This document shows positions 34,007 through 44,514 of a stretch of 64,000 nucleotides of DNA, piece by piece; within the stretch, counting starts at the first letter, position 1; every line of letters begins with the position of its first letter. Source of the stretch: G963669295 sp963669295 (GTDB taxonomy: Bacteria; Bacteroidota; Bacteroidia; Flavobacteriales_D; CALLUQ01); the NCBI GenBank assembly GCA_963669295.1, contig OY769938.1, forward strand, positions 1,612,001 to 1,676,000, read 5' to 3'. The position numbers and the translations under genes are program-made. The notes below the pieces were generated by a model, which saw only the letters and a list, made by a program, of their open reading frames with translations, was not told where the DNA came from and did not search any database.

Positions 34007-35354
34007 AACATCGTATTTCTGCCAAAGCTGTGGTGCACAATCGCCCAAATGGGTAGGTAAATGCAGTTCTTGTGGAGAATGGAACACTTACGTGGAAGAG
34101 ATTATTCAAAAAGAAAGCAAGCCCGGTTTTTCGACTGCTACTACTACCCGCGCCAACAAACCACAAGTTATTTCAGACATTTCCCTATCGGCAGAAAACC
34201 GCATTCCCCTTGCCGATGGTGAATTGAACAGGGTATTGGGAGGCGGCCTTGTTCCTGGTTCCATTATTTTATTTGGTGGCGAACCGGGCATTGGTAAATC
34301 TACCTTAATGCTACAGTTGGCCCTCAACAACAGCCATTTAAAAGTATTGTACGTATCGGGCGAAGAAAGCAACCAGCAAATACGTATGCGGGCCGAGCGC
34401 ATTGGCATGAACAACCCCAATGCATTCATTCTCACCGAAACGTCTACACAAAATATCTTCAAGCAAATTGAGCAACTGCACCCCGATTTGTTGGTCATCG
34501 ACTCCATTCAAACGTTACACACCTCTTTCATTGAATCGTCGGCGGGAAGCGTATCGCAAATTAGAGAATGTGCTGGCGAATTGTTACGCTACGCAAAAGA
34601 GTCGGGCACTCCTGTGTTTTTAATCGGCCATATTACCAAAGAAGGCACGCTTGCCGGGCCAAAGTTGTTGGAACACATGGTAGATACCGTATTGCAATTT
34701 GAAGGCGATAGAAACCATGTATACCGCTTGCTACGATCGGTTAAAAACCGCTTTGGCTCTACCAACGAATTGGGCATATATGAAATGATCAATGCCGGGT
34801 TGCGCGAAGTAGACAATCCTTCTGAAATTCTTATTGGAAGCCGCGATGAGCCATTGAGCGGGGTATCAATTGCTGCCACCATGGAAGGAATGCGTCCTAT
34901 CCTCATTGAGATACAAGCCCTGGTGAGTACTGCTGCCTATGGCACCCCACAACGCTCGGCAACCGGTTTCGACTTGCGTAGGCTCAGTATGTTATTGGCC
35001 GTAATGGAAAAGCGCTGCGGCTTCAAATTGGGGATTAAGGATGTGTTTCTAAACATTGCAGGTGGTGTTCGCGTAGACGACCCTGCCATTGATTTAGCAG
35101 TAGTATGTGCTGTACTGTCTTCAAGTGTGGATATTCCCATTGATGCAGGCATATGCTTTACCGCAGAAGTTGGCCTTTCAGGCGAAATCAGGCCAGTAAA
35201 CAGGGTAGAACAGCGTATTGCCGAAGCCGAAAAGTTAGGCTACCGTAAAATGGTTATTTCTAAATACAACAAAGGAGTAACCCCTAAGTCGTCGGGTATC
35301 GAATTGATACAAGTAGGAAAAATCGAGGAAGTCTTTTCGTTCTTGTTCGGCTAG
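33993..35354 (+). CDS. radA: DNA repair protein RadA
   Basis: A recombination-mediator ATPase acting at branched DNA. At 453 residues from the ATG at 33993 it has all family parts: N-terminal zinc finger CQSCGAQSPKWVGKC-SSC, Walker A GGEPGIGKST, the KNRFG signature (KNRFGSTNE) and a Lon-like C-terminal domain (VFLNIAGGVRVDDPAIDLAV). The last codons overlap the convergent ompA-like gene by 4 bp. Confidence 0.96.
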   Translation: MAKVKTSYFCQSCGAQSPKWVGKCSSCGEWNTYVEEIIQKESKPGFSTATTTRANKPQVISDISLSAENRIPLADGELNRVLGGGLVPGSIILFGGEPGIGKSTLMLQLALNNSHLKVLYVSGEESNQQIRMRAERIGMNNPNAFILTETSTQNIFKQIEQLHPDLLVIDSIQTLHTSFIESSAGSVSQIRECAGELLRYAKESGTPVFLIGHITKEGTLAGPKLLEHMVDTVLQFEGDRNHVYRLLRSVKNRFGSTNELGIYEMINAGLREVDNPSEILIGSRDEPLSGVSIAATMEGMRPILIEIQALVSTAAYGTPQRSATGFDLRRLSMLLAVMEKRCGFKLGIKDVFLNIAGGVRVDDPAIDLAVVCAVLSSSVDIPIDAGICFTAEVGLSGEIRPVNRVEQRIAEAEKLGYRKMVISKYNKGVTPKSSGIELIQVGKIEEVFSFLFG

Positions 35355-36349
35355 TTTTCTTCTAAAATCTTAAACAACTCATCCAAATTGGGGGTCAACA
35401 CCACCTCAATTCTTCTGTTCTTTGCTTTGTCGGCCGGATCGATGGGCGAAAACTCTCCTCTACCAGCAGCAGTAAGGCGTTTCGCATCAATAGTACTGTT
35501 GCCTAAAATTATTTCTGTAACTGCTGTAGAACGCAATACACTAAGCTCCCAGTTGTTGCGTGGAATAGAACTCGACTTGATTTTGTCGGTATCGGTGTGG
35601 CCTTCCACCATGATTTGAATATCGGCCTGATCTTCCAGTACTTTGGCCAATTTCACCAATGCTTCTTTTCCTTTGCTATCTACCACCGTACTGCCCGAAG
35701 CAAAGAGCAACTTCGCCTCAAGGCTTACGTATACTTTTCCATTTCTTTGCTCTACTGTAAGTCCTTTATCTTTAAAGCTCAACAATGCCTCAGCTACTTT
35801 ATCGCGTAATGCTTTCACTGCAGCATCTTTTTTAGCAATCAATGCCTCCAACTCGTTCACTCGCTTCTCGCGTTCCGCTAAATCGGCACTCAACTTATCA
35901 AGGTCTGCTTTTTTCACGGCCAATTCCGACTCCAATTGTTTCAACGCATCTTCCTTACGCTGCAAATCAATGCGCATGATTTCCAACTCGGAAAGCAACT
36001 TCTGATTTTCGGCTGCGCTTCCTTTTTGCAGTCGCTCCAGCTTAGCAATAATTTCATCGTTCAACGCATCAATCTTATCGTACTGCACACGTAACTGACG
36101 CAAAGAAGCTCCTTGTACAGAAGTATCGGCAGTTAATGCCACATTGCGCTTTGTGAGGTCTGTAATTTCATTCGACTGCTCTTTGTTTTGCGTTTCCAGT
36201 TCCTGTACCCGGCCTCTCAACGACTGGTTTTCCTCAGCACATTGCTTTTGCTTGGTTTTTATTTCTTCAAACTTTCGCGCTGGAACACAGGCAGCAAGAA
36301 GGGCTACCATTAATCCTAATAACAATGTGGTGTGCTGTACTTTTTTCAT
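35351..36349 (-). CDS. OmpA-family lipoprotein with coiled coil
   Basis: A 332-residue lipoprotein. The signal ends in LLAACVPA (lipid Cys near 21). A long coiled coil follows (about 28-195; ENQSLRGRVQELETQNKEQS, LEIMRIDLQRKEDALKQLES), then an OmpA/MotB-type peptidoglycan-binding domain at about 205-325 (IMVEGHTDTD, NWELSVLRS, AAGRGEFSP, NRRIEVVLTP). It would tie the outer membrane to peptidoglycan through a long helical spacer. Confidence 0.9.
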   Translation of the reverse strand: MKKVQHTTLLLGLMVALLAACVPARKFEEIKTKQKQCAEENQSLRGRVQELETQNKEQSNEITDLTKRNVALTADTSVQGASLRQLRVQYDKIDALNDEIIAKLERLQKGSAAENQKLLSELEIMRIDLQRKEDALKQLESELAVKKADLDKLSADLAEREKRVNELEALIAKKDAAVKALRDKVAEALLSFKDKGLTVEQRNGKVYVSLEAKLLFASGSTVVDSKGKEALVKLAKVLEDQADIQIMVEGHTDTDKIKSSSIPRNNWELSVLRSTAVTEIILGNSTIDAKRLTAAGRGEFSPIDPADKAKNRRIEVVLTPNLDELFKILEEN

Positions 36350-36459
36350 TACGATACTTATTGGTCGTGGGAAAATCTCTTATTACAAAGATTATTCCTT
36401 TTTAGTTTGCTTCTTCTTTTGGCGAAACAATTTTATACACAATGCGTTATTAATAAAGG

Positions 36460-37170
36460 ATGAAGGGACTGAGCAAAAATTGGTTGACAGAGCCAAGCAT
36501 TGATTTTGAATACAAGAAATACACCCTGTTGGGCTACCTACAACACGTGCAGCAACAGCTCACCACGAATAAGCTGTATCCTTATTATCCCGAACTCCTC
36601 CGCCATCATCGTGCATTAACTACCTTTTGGAATAACAAAGACCTTTTACGGCACCAATTTCCCCGATCTCTCAGTGGATTGGATGTGAGCACCCTGAGTT
36701 TATTATATCAAGAACTGGAGGAAGACATGGCTTTGTTGGATGAATTGAACGCCATTGTTGCTTTTTCTTTACCAGAAATAGAGAAAACCATTGACGAAGC
36801 AGCACAACTGGAAGGTTTACTGAAAGAACACCTTCACTTCACGTCAGTAGGCATTATGCCACTTCATCAAACCGAAGGTTATTTGTTGTTAAAGCAGCAA
36901 AAAAACATTGGGGTTTATGCTTATCAGTTAAGTATGATTCAAGCCATAGAAACGCCCCAACAGCATGTATATACGCAGTTTATCACTACCTATAACTCTT
37001 CTATCACTACCACATTGGAACACATCAAGACCGATTTGATCAACCAACGAAAAACAATGCCTAACCCTGCTACTTATGCTGTAGAAACAAGTGTGCTACT
37101 GCCCCTCAACGAAACCCTACTTCCATTGGCAACTCAAGTGCTGTACGAATATGTAGTAGGCCATGAATAA
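36460..37170 (+). CDS. Uncharacterised helical protein
   Basis: A 236-residue soluble protein without a signal sequence. It is rich in helices and Leu (LSGLDVSTLSLLYQELEEDM, IVAFSLPEIEKTIDEAAQLE) with a more beta central part (HFTSVGIMPLHQTEGYLLLK). No motif is recognised. It is flanked by a bidirectional terminator and the SBP gene, and its upstream neighbour is divergent, so context gives no clue. Codon use and length look like a genuine gene. Confidence 0.7.
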   Translation: MKGLSKNWLTEPSIDFEYKKYTLLGYLQHVQQQLTTNKLYPYYPELLRHHRALTTFWNNKDLLRHQFPRSLSGLDVSTLSLLYQELEEDMALLDELNAIVAFSLPEIEKTIDEAAQLEGLLKEHLHFTSVGIMPLHQTEGYLLLKQQKNIGVYAYQLSMIQAIETPQQHVYTQFITTYNSSITTTLEHIKTDLINQRKTMPNPATYAVETSVLLPLNETLLPLATQVLYEYVVGHE

Positions 37171-37172
37171 AA

Positions 37173-37199
37173 AAAGGCGGCTCCACTGGAACCGCCTTT
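37173..37199. terminator. Bidirectional terminator
   Basis: AAAGGCGG (37173-37180) pairs with CCGCCTTT (37192-37199), with an inner TCCA/TGGA stem, between the convergent 236-residue gene and the peptide-binding lipoprotein. The A-run lies on the left; the right flank is less T-rich. Confidence 0.75.
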
Positions 37200-37218
37200 G
37201 TATAAAAGTCTTTCTCGA

Positions 37219-38997
37219 TTATTCCGATGCTGTTTCTTCTTCACCGTTGCCCTCTACCGCAGCTTCTTGATTTTCTGATTTGAAGTATACTTTAGACATG
37301 TCTCTGTACTCCATCCCATTGATGGGGAAGTTCTTTACATCTATCTGCAATAAGCGGATATACTCATCATAATAGATGGGCATAATGGCCGCATCTTCCA
37401 TCGCTATCTGATCTGCCTTAGCAAACAATGTCATTCGTTTTTCATCATCAATTTCCTGCAATGCTGCTGAAAAGGTAGAATCGAATGAAGCACTGATGTA
37501 TCGAACCGAGTTGATGTATGATTTCTTCGTTAATTCTTCTGGAACATGCTTGCCATACAGCAAGTTCAGGAAGTTCTCAGGGTCGGGGTAATCCGCTACC
37601 CAAGCTGTTCTCCAGAAAAGTGATTGACCTGTTTCCAATCGCTCCAGGTGCTGTGCGAATGGCATCACACTCAATTCCACTTCAACACCCAGGTTTTCTT
37701 TTAACATGTTCTGAATGGCTGCAGCTACTTGCTCGTTGGTGGTTCCACCACTATTCAATTGCAATGTTACTTTGGGAAATCCGGCACCACCGGGGTAACC
37801 TGCTTCTGCCATCAACGACATTGCCTTCTCTGGATCAAAATCATACCCTTTCACTTCGTTGGCCGGGTACGCTTCGAAAGCAGGAGGAACAATACCATTC
37901 AAGGCAGGGCTTCCTTCTCCGCGCAAAGTATAATTACACAACCGTTCGCGATCAATGGCGTAGTTAAATGCCTGACGTACCAACTTGTTGTTGAAGACAT
38001 CGCTTTTGTGTTGGAAACCATAATATTGAATGGTGAGCGATGGTGTTGACTGCATTTCAAAAGGCAGGTTGCCTCCTTTTTTTGCATCTTCCAACTCACC
38101 AATCACCTCATCAATCATCTCTACGGGTAACTTAAATACCATGTCGAGGTTGCCTTTCTTAAACTCTAGCAACTCGGCCTTCTTTTCTTTGATAAACGTG
38201 AATTTAATGGCATCGAGGTAGGGCAGTTGATTGCCGTGCTCGTCTAAATCCCAGTAACCTTCATTCTTCTCTAAAATCACTACTTCGCCTTCCTTAACCG
38301 TTTTTAGTTTAAACGGCCCGGTACCCACACAATTCACACGCATTTCTTCACCATAAGTGTCTACTGCCTCTTTCGGGAATACCCAACAGCCTGAGTGTGC
38401 TAAAATTTGCATGAATCCGGCAAATGGATAATCCAATTGTATCTCAAGGGTGTAATCGTCTATTACTTTAATTCCGGTAACCCCTTCTTCTAACGGGCTT
38501 CCGTTAATGGTCGATTCATGATAGGCATTGGCTCCTTGTACACGGTCTTCAAACAACCAAAACATTTGGTTGGTAGCACTCGCTTCACACAGGCTGGTTA
38601 AGCTGTATTTGAAATCGTTTGCCGTTACCTCTCTTCCCTTGCCATCTGCAAAACAAGCATCGTCATGAAATTTCACTCCTTTGCGCAGATAGAAGGTAAA
38701 TTTGGTAGCATCCTCATTAATTTCCCAACGCTCGGCAATGCATGGCACCACCTTTAGGGTCGCTTGATCCAGCTTTACCAACCCTTGATAAATTTGGTTA
38801 GTAATTCTGTGCGAAGTTACCTCGGTAATGTTATGGGGAAATAAATGCCTGAAGTCTTCTACTTCGTTGATGTTAAAAACACCTCCGTAAACCACACCTC
38901 CTTTGGCCATTCTTGAGTCATCTATGGGGTCAGTCTTCTTGCCTCCACAAGACCACATCAATGTCGCAACCAATACGATTGAAAAAAATCTTTTCAT
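37219..38997 (-). CDS. ABC transporter peptide-binding lipoprotein (SBP family 5)
   Basis: A 592-residue periplasmic binding lipoprotein of the DppA/OppA type. The signal has lipobox LVATLMWSC. Family motifs include LVKLDQATLKVVPCIAERWE near residue 75, the FTFYLRKGVKFHD stretch and the RQAFNYAIDRERL helix. The tail is acidic (GNGEEETASE). It would capture peptides or oligomers for import or signalling; no permease genes are adjacent. A TATATTTG on the minus strand at 39049-39042 could be its -7 element. Confidence 0.9.
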   Translation of the reverse strand: MKRFFSIVLVATLMWSCGGKKTDPIDDSRMAKGGVVYGGVFNINEVEDFRHLFPHNITEVTSHRITNQIYQGLVKLDQATLKVVPCIAERWEINEDATKFTFYLRKGVKFHDDACFADGKGREVTANDFKYSLTSLCEASATNQMFWLFEDRVQGANAYHESTINGSPLEEGVTGIKVIDDYTLEIQLDYPFAGFMQILAHSGCWVFPKEAVDTYGEEMRVNCVGTGPFKLKTVKEGEVVILEKNEGYWDLDEHGNQLPYLDAIKFTFIKEKKAELLEFKKGNLDMVFKLPVEMIDEVIGELEDAKKGGNLPFEMQSTPSLTIQYYGFQHKSDVFNNKLVRQAFNYAIDRERLCNYTLRGEGSPALNGIVPPAFEAYPANEVKGYDFDPEKAMSLMAEAGYPGGAGFPKVTLQLNSGGTTNEQVAAAIQNMLKENLGVEVELSVMPFAQHLERLETGQSLFWRTAWVADYPDPENFLNLLYGKHVPEELTKKSYINSVRYISASFDSTFSAALQEIDDEKRMTLFAKADQIAMEDAAIMPIYYDEYIRLLQIDVKNFPINGMEYRDMSKVYFKSENQEAAVEGNGEEETASE

Positions 38998-39101
38998 AAT
39001 TATTGAGAGCTTAAGATAAAATCACTTTTTCGCAATGCATACAAATATATGTATTTATTGCTAAAAACATAATCCTCTTACACGATCGGTTCCCTTGAAT
39101 T

Positions 39102-39878
39102 TTAGACGGACAAACGCGATGCTAACTCCAGTAAAATAGGGCAGTGGTCGGAATGGTTGGCTTTACTTAAAATTGTAGCTCTTTGCATTCGGTGTTTTAA
39201 CGCAATTGTTACCAACTGATAATCAATGCGCCAGCCTAAGTTTTTTTGCCTTGCTCCTCCACTGTAAGACCACCACGTATAATGGTGAGGCTCAGCGTTA
39301 AACTGGCGAAAAGCATCCACAAATCCGCTTTGTAATAATGCTGTTAGCCATTGTCGCTCCTCACTCAAAAATCCGGAAGCATGTACATTGGCTACCGGGT
39401 TATGAATGTCAATAGGTTGGTGGCAAATGTTAAAATCGCCACAAATGATTAAGGCATATTGCTGTTGAAGCTCACGAACATGTTTCGAAAAGTGGGCCAA
39501 CCAGTTCATTTTGTACAAATGACGCATCAAACCACTGCTTCCAGAAGGAACATAAATGCTCATTACTGAAAACTCCTCAAAATCTGCTCGTATACAACGC
39601 CCCTCCTCGTCCAGGGCTTCATTCCCCATGCCATACGTTACTTGCAACGGCTTCGCCTTTGTGAGGATGGCCACACCACTGTACCCCTTTCTGGCTGCAG
39701 GATTCCAGTAGCAATAATACCCCATAGCTTCAAAAATAGTTGCATCAAACTGTTCTGGAGTAGCCTTAATTTCCTGAAGGCATATCACGTCGGCATCGGT
39801 TGCTTTGAGCCATTGTAACCAGTTCTTTTTCAGCACCGATCGGATGCCATTTATGTTATACGATATAATTTTTGCCAC
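39102..39878 (-). CDS. xth: Exodeoxyribonuclease III
   Basis: A 258-residue AP endonuclease/3'-5' exonuclease of the EEP fold for base-excision repair. Motifs are SYNINGIRS (strand 1), CLQEIKAT with the metal-binding Glu, YSGVAIL, CGDFNICH, WRIDYQLV and the terminal NHSDHCPI with the catalytic Asp-His. It is transcribed alone, divergent from the large outer-membrane gene. Confidence 0.95.
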   Translation of the reverse strand: MAKIISYNINGIRSVLKKNWLQWLKATDADVICLQEIKATPEQFDATIFEAMGYYCYWNPAARKGYSGVAILTKAKPLQVTYGMGNEALDEEGRCIRADFEEFSVMSIYVPSGSSGLMRHLYKMNWLAHFSKHVRELQQQYALIICGDFNICHQPIDIHNPVANVHASGFLSEERQWLTALLQSGFVDAFRQFNAEPHHYTWWSYSGGARQKNLGWRIDYQLVTIALKHRMQRATILSKANHSDHCPILLELASRLSV

Positions 39879-39982
39879 CGTTTTACGTATTTCAATACTA
39901 CAACAGTAAATTGAACTATCTTTACTGAAACGAGTCTAAGTTAAACGATTCATCGCAGGAAACTGAATCAAAAGGGCATGTT

Positions 39983-42900
39983 TTGCTGAAACCAATCACA
40001 TTCTTCTTGTTGGTATTTGCATTGCTATTGACATCCGGCATTAGCAATGCGCAGGAACTCAACAACCGCCGTGCAAAGAAGCTTGTAATTGCCCAGGATA
40101 CTACTTCTCTCGACTCCCTTACCATTGCTTTCAATTCTGCTTCAATAAGCGGAAAAAGTGGGCTGCTTGATGCAGCAGATTATGCCATCGATTATGCCCG
40201 AGGTTTGCTGATTTGGAAAGGCGAAGCATTTCCTGCCGATTCCATTGAAATTGCCTATCGGGTGCTGCCCATTCAAATTACTACCGAATACAAGCACAAA
40301 GATCTTCAGCGAATGGAACCCGATGCATCGGGCAAAATCAACCCTTTTAAATACACCACTACCAACCCGCAAAATGAAGATGTATTTAAACTCTCGGGGC
40401 TTAACAAAAGTGGTAGCATTTCTCGAGGTGTTTCTTTTGGCAACAACCAAGATCTGTCGGTAAACTCCAACCTGAGCCTACAATTATCAGGCAAATTGAA
40501 CGACAACGTAAGCATTCTTGCCTCTGTTACCGATAACAACATTCCCATTCAACCAGACGGCAACACCCAACAACTGCAAGATTTTGATCAGGTATACATC
40601 CAAATTTACGACGACAAGTCGAAGCTCATTGCCGGTGATTTTCAATTAAAAACCCCTTCAAGCTATTTCATGCGGTACTTTAAACGCACACAAGGTGGCT
40701 CGGTATCTACCAGCTTTGGAATGGGCAGTTATGAAATTCCTGGCACTGGCGAAGTAATTCCGGCAGCAAAAATGAAAGTATCGGCCAGTGCAGCAGTATC
40801 AAAAGGGAAGTTTGCACGAAACGTTATTCAAGGCATCGAAGGCAACCAGGGGCCCTACCGTTTGCAAGGTGCCGACAACGAAACCTTCATCATTATTTTG
40901 GCAGGAACCGAACGCGTATATATTGATGGTCAGCTGTTAACACGCGGGCAGGAAAACGACTACATCATTGATTACAATACAGCAGAAGTGGTGTTTACCC
41001 CCAACCGGCTCATCACTAAAGACAAACGAATTACCATAGAGTTTCAGTATTCCGATAAAAACTATGCTCGCTCATTGCTACAGTTTTCCAACGAATTTGA
41101 AAAAGATAAACTCAAGCTTCGGTTGCATTTGTATTCTGAGCAAGACAGCAAAAACCAACCTTTGCAACAAGACCTTACCCCAGAAGATAAAGAAGTGCTT
41201 TCGAACGTAGGCGACAGCCTTCAATTTGCAATTGTTCCCAGCATTCAGCAAGTAGAGTTTAGCAACGATCAAATTCTCTATGCCATGGTTGACTCGTTGG
41301 GGTACGATTCTGTTTTTGTATACTCTACAGCACCCGACAGTGCCATTTATCAACTCAGCTTTTCGAATGTAGGGAGTGGCAATGGCGATTACCTACAAAC
41401 CGATTTCACCGCTACCGGTCGGGTGTTTGAATGGGTGGCTCCCGATACCATCAACAATGTAATTGTTCGACGTGGTGATTATGAACCCGTAATCGTACTC
41501 ATTGCACCCAAAAAGCAACAAATGTTTGTGCTGGGAGCCGACTACGACTTCTCCGACCGTACCAGGGCGGGGGTTGAAATTGCTTATTCCGATAAAGACA
41601 TCAATACCTTTTCCCGGCTCGACGGAAGCAACGACCAGGGATATGCCATTCGCACTACACTAGAAAACAACACCCCCATACAGCAAAAAGAAAACCCATG
41701 GACATTGGGCACTTCTGTTGTCTTTGAAACGGTAGAAAAAAACTTTAACCGCATTGAGCGATTTAGAACGGTTGAATTTGAACGCAATTGGAACATTCAA
41801 AACACCTTGCTAACAGAGTCGCAATACGTTACCACCGCAGGCATAGGGTTACACCGTAAAAAAACAGGAGAGGTAAATTACAACTTCAACTCCTTCAATG
41901 TAGGCAACGAATACAACGGTTATAAAAACGATGTTAACGCCAACCTAAAATTTACTGGATTGGACCTGAGGTTTAATGGAAGTTTATTGAATACCACCGG
42001 CTTCAACAAAACAGCATTTATTCGCCACAAGTCGAGAATAGCAAAACGATTAAAATTCTTTGTGCTGGGGTTTAAAGACGAGCACGAGCAAAACGAATTT
42101 TTTGATGTCGATTCGGATTCGTTGCTAAACAACAGCTATCGTTTTTACGATTGGGAAGTATTTGCCACCAACATCGACACCACCAAAAACAGGTTTTCGA
42201 TGTACTACAAGCAACGATACGACCATGCAGTAAACAACAATACTTTACGCGAATCTACATTTGCTGAGGCCATGGGGTTTACGTTCGACCTCATCAAAAA
42301 TCCGCGCAACCAATTAAGGGGAAAAGCTGCTTATAGAAAACTCACCATTACCAACGATGAGCTAACTGCGCAGGAGCCTGACAACACCTTGCTTGGGCGA
42401 CTGGAATACAGTGTTAAACTGCTTAAAGGATCCATCAATTCTTCTACTTTTTATGAAATTGGTTCGGGGTTAGAACAAAAAAAGGAATTTGTATATGTAG
42501 AAGTTCCTGCCGGGCAAGGGGTATATGAGTGGATCGATTACGATGATGACAACGTAAAAGACTTGAATGAATTTGAAATTGCTTCGTTTCCCGACAGGGC
42601 CACTTACATTAGGGTATTTACTCCCACCACAGAGTACGTAAAAACCTTTACCAATCAGTTTAACCAGGTGTTGAACTTACGCCCGGCTGCATTATGGCGC
42701 GATAAAACTGGAATATTGAAGTTTATTGGCCGATTCTCTAATCAAACCGCTTTTCGGGTAGATAGAAAAACCAACGAAGACGATGCAACAACTGCTTACA
42801 ACCCCTTTTTAAGAGATGTTGCCGATTCGACGTTGCTTGCTCTCAATTCTTCCATTCGAAATACCGTTTCTTTTAACCGAACGAATTCTAAATTTGGCAT

Positions 42901-43489
42901 CGATTATACGTATCAAAGCATCAGCAGTAAATCGCTACTTACAAATGGCTTTGATGCTCGTGATAACTTGTTAAACGAGGGGCGGGTAAGGTGGAACATT
43001 ACTCGACAAGTAACCATGATTGTGCGTAACGAAGTGGGAAAACGCTCCACTTCTTCGGATTTTTTAACCAACAGAAATTATAACATCGATTACATTACCG
43101 CGGAAACTAAATTTTCGTACCAACCCGGTACTACCTTTAGGGTAAGTGTTAAAGGAGAATACACCGAAAAAAAGAATGACCAGGACCTTGGTGGTGAATT
43201 GGCAGAAATACAAGATTATGGCACTGAGCTAAAATACAATGTGGTATCTAAAGGCAGTTTTTTGGCTACATTCAATTTCATTAACATTGCATACAATGGG
43301 CTTACCAATACTTCGCTGGCCTTCGAAATGTTAAATGCCTTGCAAGTAGGAAAAAATTATACCTGGGGGCTTTCTTTTCAACGCAACCTGGCCAACAATA
43401 TGCAATTAAGCGTTAATTACAGTGGCCGACAATCAGAAGATGCCCCTACAATCCATACGGGAGGGGTTCAAGTAAGGGCTTTCTTTTAA
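39983..43489 (+). CDS. Large outer-membrane beta-barrel protein, uncharacterised
   Basis: A 1168-residue protein. It starts at TTG 39983; the frame has a stop about 57 bp upstream and no ATG in between, and an ATG at 39978 is out of frame. The signal peptide is ~23 residues (FALLLTSGISNAQ). The mature chain has an N-terminal beta region (about 35-110), then a SprA-like block (SGSISRGVSFGNNQDLSVNS, LSGKLNDNVSILASVTDNN) and many amphipathic beta strands to the end, finishing in the aromatic residue F as outer-membrane barrels do. The SprA resemblance, SprA being the T9SS translocon, is partial. Function unknown. Confidence 0.8.
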   Translation: MLKPITFFLLVFALLLTSGISNAQELNNRRAKKLVIAQDTTSLDSLTIAFNSASISGKSGLLDAADYAIDYARGLLIWKGEAFPADSIEIAYRVLPIQITTEYKHKDLQRMEPDASGKINPFKYTTTNPQNEDVFKLSGLNKSGSISRGVSFGNNQDLSVNSNLSLQLSGKLNDNVSILASVTDNNIPIQPDGNTQQLQDFDQVYIQIYDDKSKLIAGDFQLKTPSSYFMRYFKRTQGGSVSTSFGMGSYEIPGTGEVIPAAKMKVSASAAVSKGKFARNVIQGIEGNQGPYRLQGADNETFIIILAGTERVYIDGQLLTRGQENDYIIDYNTAEVVFTPNRLITKDKRITIEFQYSDKNYARSLLQFSNEFEKDKLKLRLHLYSEQDSKNQPLQQDLTPEDKEVLSNVGDSLQFAIVPSIQQVEFSNDQILYAMVDSLGYDSVFVYSTAPDSAIYQLSFSNVGSGNGDYLQTDFTATGRVFEWVAPDTINNVIVRRGDYEPVIVLIAPKKQQMFVLGADYDFSDRTRAGVEIAYSDKDINTFSRLDGSNDQGYAIRTTLENNTPIQQKENPWTLGTSVVFETVEKNFNRIERFRTVEFERNWNIQNTLLTESQYVTTAGIGLHRKKTGEVNYNFNSFNVGNEYNGYKNDVNANLKFTGLDLRFNGSLLNTTGFNKTAFIRHKSRIAKRLKFFVLGFKDEHEQNEFFDVDSDSLLNNSYRFYDWEVFATNIDTTKNRFSMYYKQRYDHAVNNNTLRESTFAEAMGFTFDLIKNPRNQLRGKAAYRKLTITNDELTAQEPDNTLLGRLEYSVKLLKGSINSSTFYEIGSGLEQKKEFVYVEVPAGQGVYEWIDYDDDNVKDLNEFEIASFPDRATYIRVFTPTTEYVKTFTNQFNQVLNLRPAALWRDKTGILKFIGRFSNQTAFRVDRKTNEDDATTAYNPFLRDVADSTLLALNSSIRNTVSFNRTNSKFGIDYTYQSISSKSLLTNGFDARDNLLNEGRVRWNITRQVTMIVRNEVGKRSTSSDFLTNRNYNIDYITAETKFSYQPGTTFRVSVKGEYTEKKNDQDLGGELAEIQDYGTELKYNVVSKGSFLATFNFINIAYNGLTNTSLAFEMLNALQVGKNYTWGLSFQRNLANNMQLSVNYSGRQSEDAPTIHTGGVQVRAFF

Positions 43490-43490
43490 A

Positions 43491-44426
43491 TTACTTTAAA
43501 TTGAAGGTGCCGTCGCCAATCTTGGCTTCATCGGCGTAGATTTCTACAATGTACTTGCCAGTAGGAATTTCAGCTTCATTTAAATCAAAGTATACGCAAA
43601 GGTTGTTGATCGTTTGATTTTGATAGTTCACTTCCTTCTTGATGCTGTACAATCCTTTCACCCCATTGAAATTAAATCGATTGCCCTCGTCTTCATTGAG
43701 TACTTTGGCATCGGGTGTAATAATTCTCAGGTATACCGGTTTATTTCCGCTTTTGGCAATTTTGTTTTCTCCAATGGTAAAGCAAACTTTTATCATATCG
43801 GCCCGCGAAGCGCGCTCTGTATCTACCTGCTTACCACTCGACTTAACCTTGATGGCATTTGCTTTAATGTTAAGGGCCTGTAATATCGAACCCACTTCCA
43901 CCATGTCTTCCAGGTCCTCTTTAATATTGGTTAAGTTTTCCTTGTCCTTTTGAAGGTTTTCCCGATCTTCTTTCACGTCAACCAACTCGGCCGTTAAGTT
44001 CTGGTTTAGGGTATTCAACGAGTCAATGGTATGCACGTAACCTTGCATAATTTTACGCAACGACTTTGTTTCTTCTCGCAGCTTACGAATGATGTAAGCA
44101 TCATCTTTGTGCTTTTCGATTTGCACAAGGTACTCTTCAATTTTTGCCTGCTGTTCCTGAATTTTCAGCTTCAACTCCTCATTATCGGTACTCAACGTAT
44201 CGTAACTCGTTTGCAACGCTTCCAAATCAGCCACCAAATTGTCTCTTTCAGTTTCCAGCTCTCCTTTTTCAATGAGCACATACTCTATTTGAGAGGTTTT
44301 TTGAACCAATTGCCAGGTTAACGTACCACATGCCAACAGCAGCAAAATGATGATAACAAGGTATACCTTCTCTCTAGAGCTTTTCTCTTTCTCTTCCTTA
44401 ATGGGCTTATTTTGTTGTTGTTCCAT
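43491..44426 (-). CDS. Membrane-anchored coiled-coil protein
   Basis: A 311-residue inner-membrane protein: a short basic cytoplasmic tail, one TM helix at about 21-43 (KVYLVIIILLLLACGTLTWQ), a long periplasmic coiled coil (about 50-175, LVADLEALQTSYDTLSTDNE) and a C-terminal beta domain of ~120 residues (MIKVCFTIGENKIAKSGNKP, LRIITPDAK). Similar proteins are common in Bacteroidota but unassigned. The gene ends one base from the convergent outer-membrane gene. Confidence 0.75.
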   Translation of the reverse strand: MEQQQNKPIKEEKEKSSREKVYLVIIILLLLACGTLTWQLVQKTSQIEYVLIEKGELETERDNLVADLEALQTSYDTLSTDNEELKLKIQEQQAKIEEYLVQIEKHKDDAYIIRKLREETKSLRKIMQGYVHTIDSLNTLNQNLTAELVDVKEDRENLQKDKENLTNIKEDLEDMVEVGSILQALNIKANAIKVKSSGKQVDTERASRADMIKVCFTIGENKIAKSGNKPVYLRIITPDAKVLNEDEGNRFNFNGVKGLYSIKKEVNYQNQTINNLCVYFDLNEAEIPTGKYIVEIYADEAKIGDGTFNLK

Positions 44427-44514
44427 ACTGCTTGGAAAGTTTTAACAAAGCAAGGTAAAATTCCTTTAATTTTAAAATATAGTACCTAAATTAACCTTGC
44501 TATACCTTTTGTAA

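Noticed and set aside
37518..37967. 149-residue plus-strand frame
   Set aside because: It is antisense to the well-supported peptide-binding lipoprotein.
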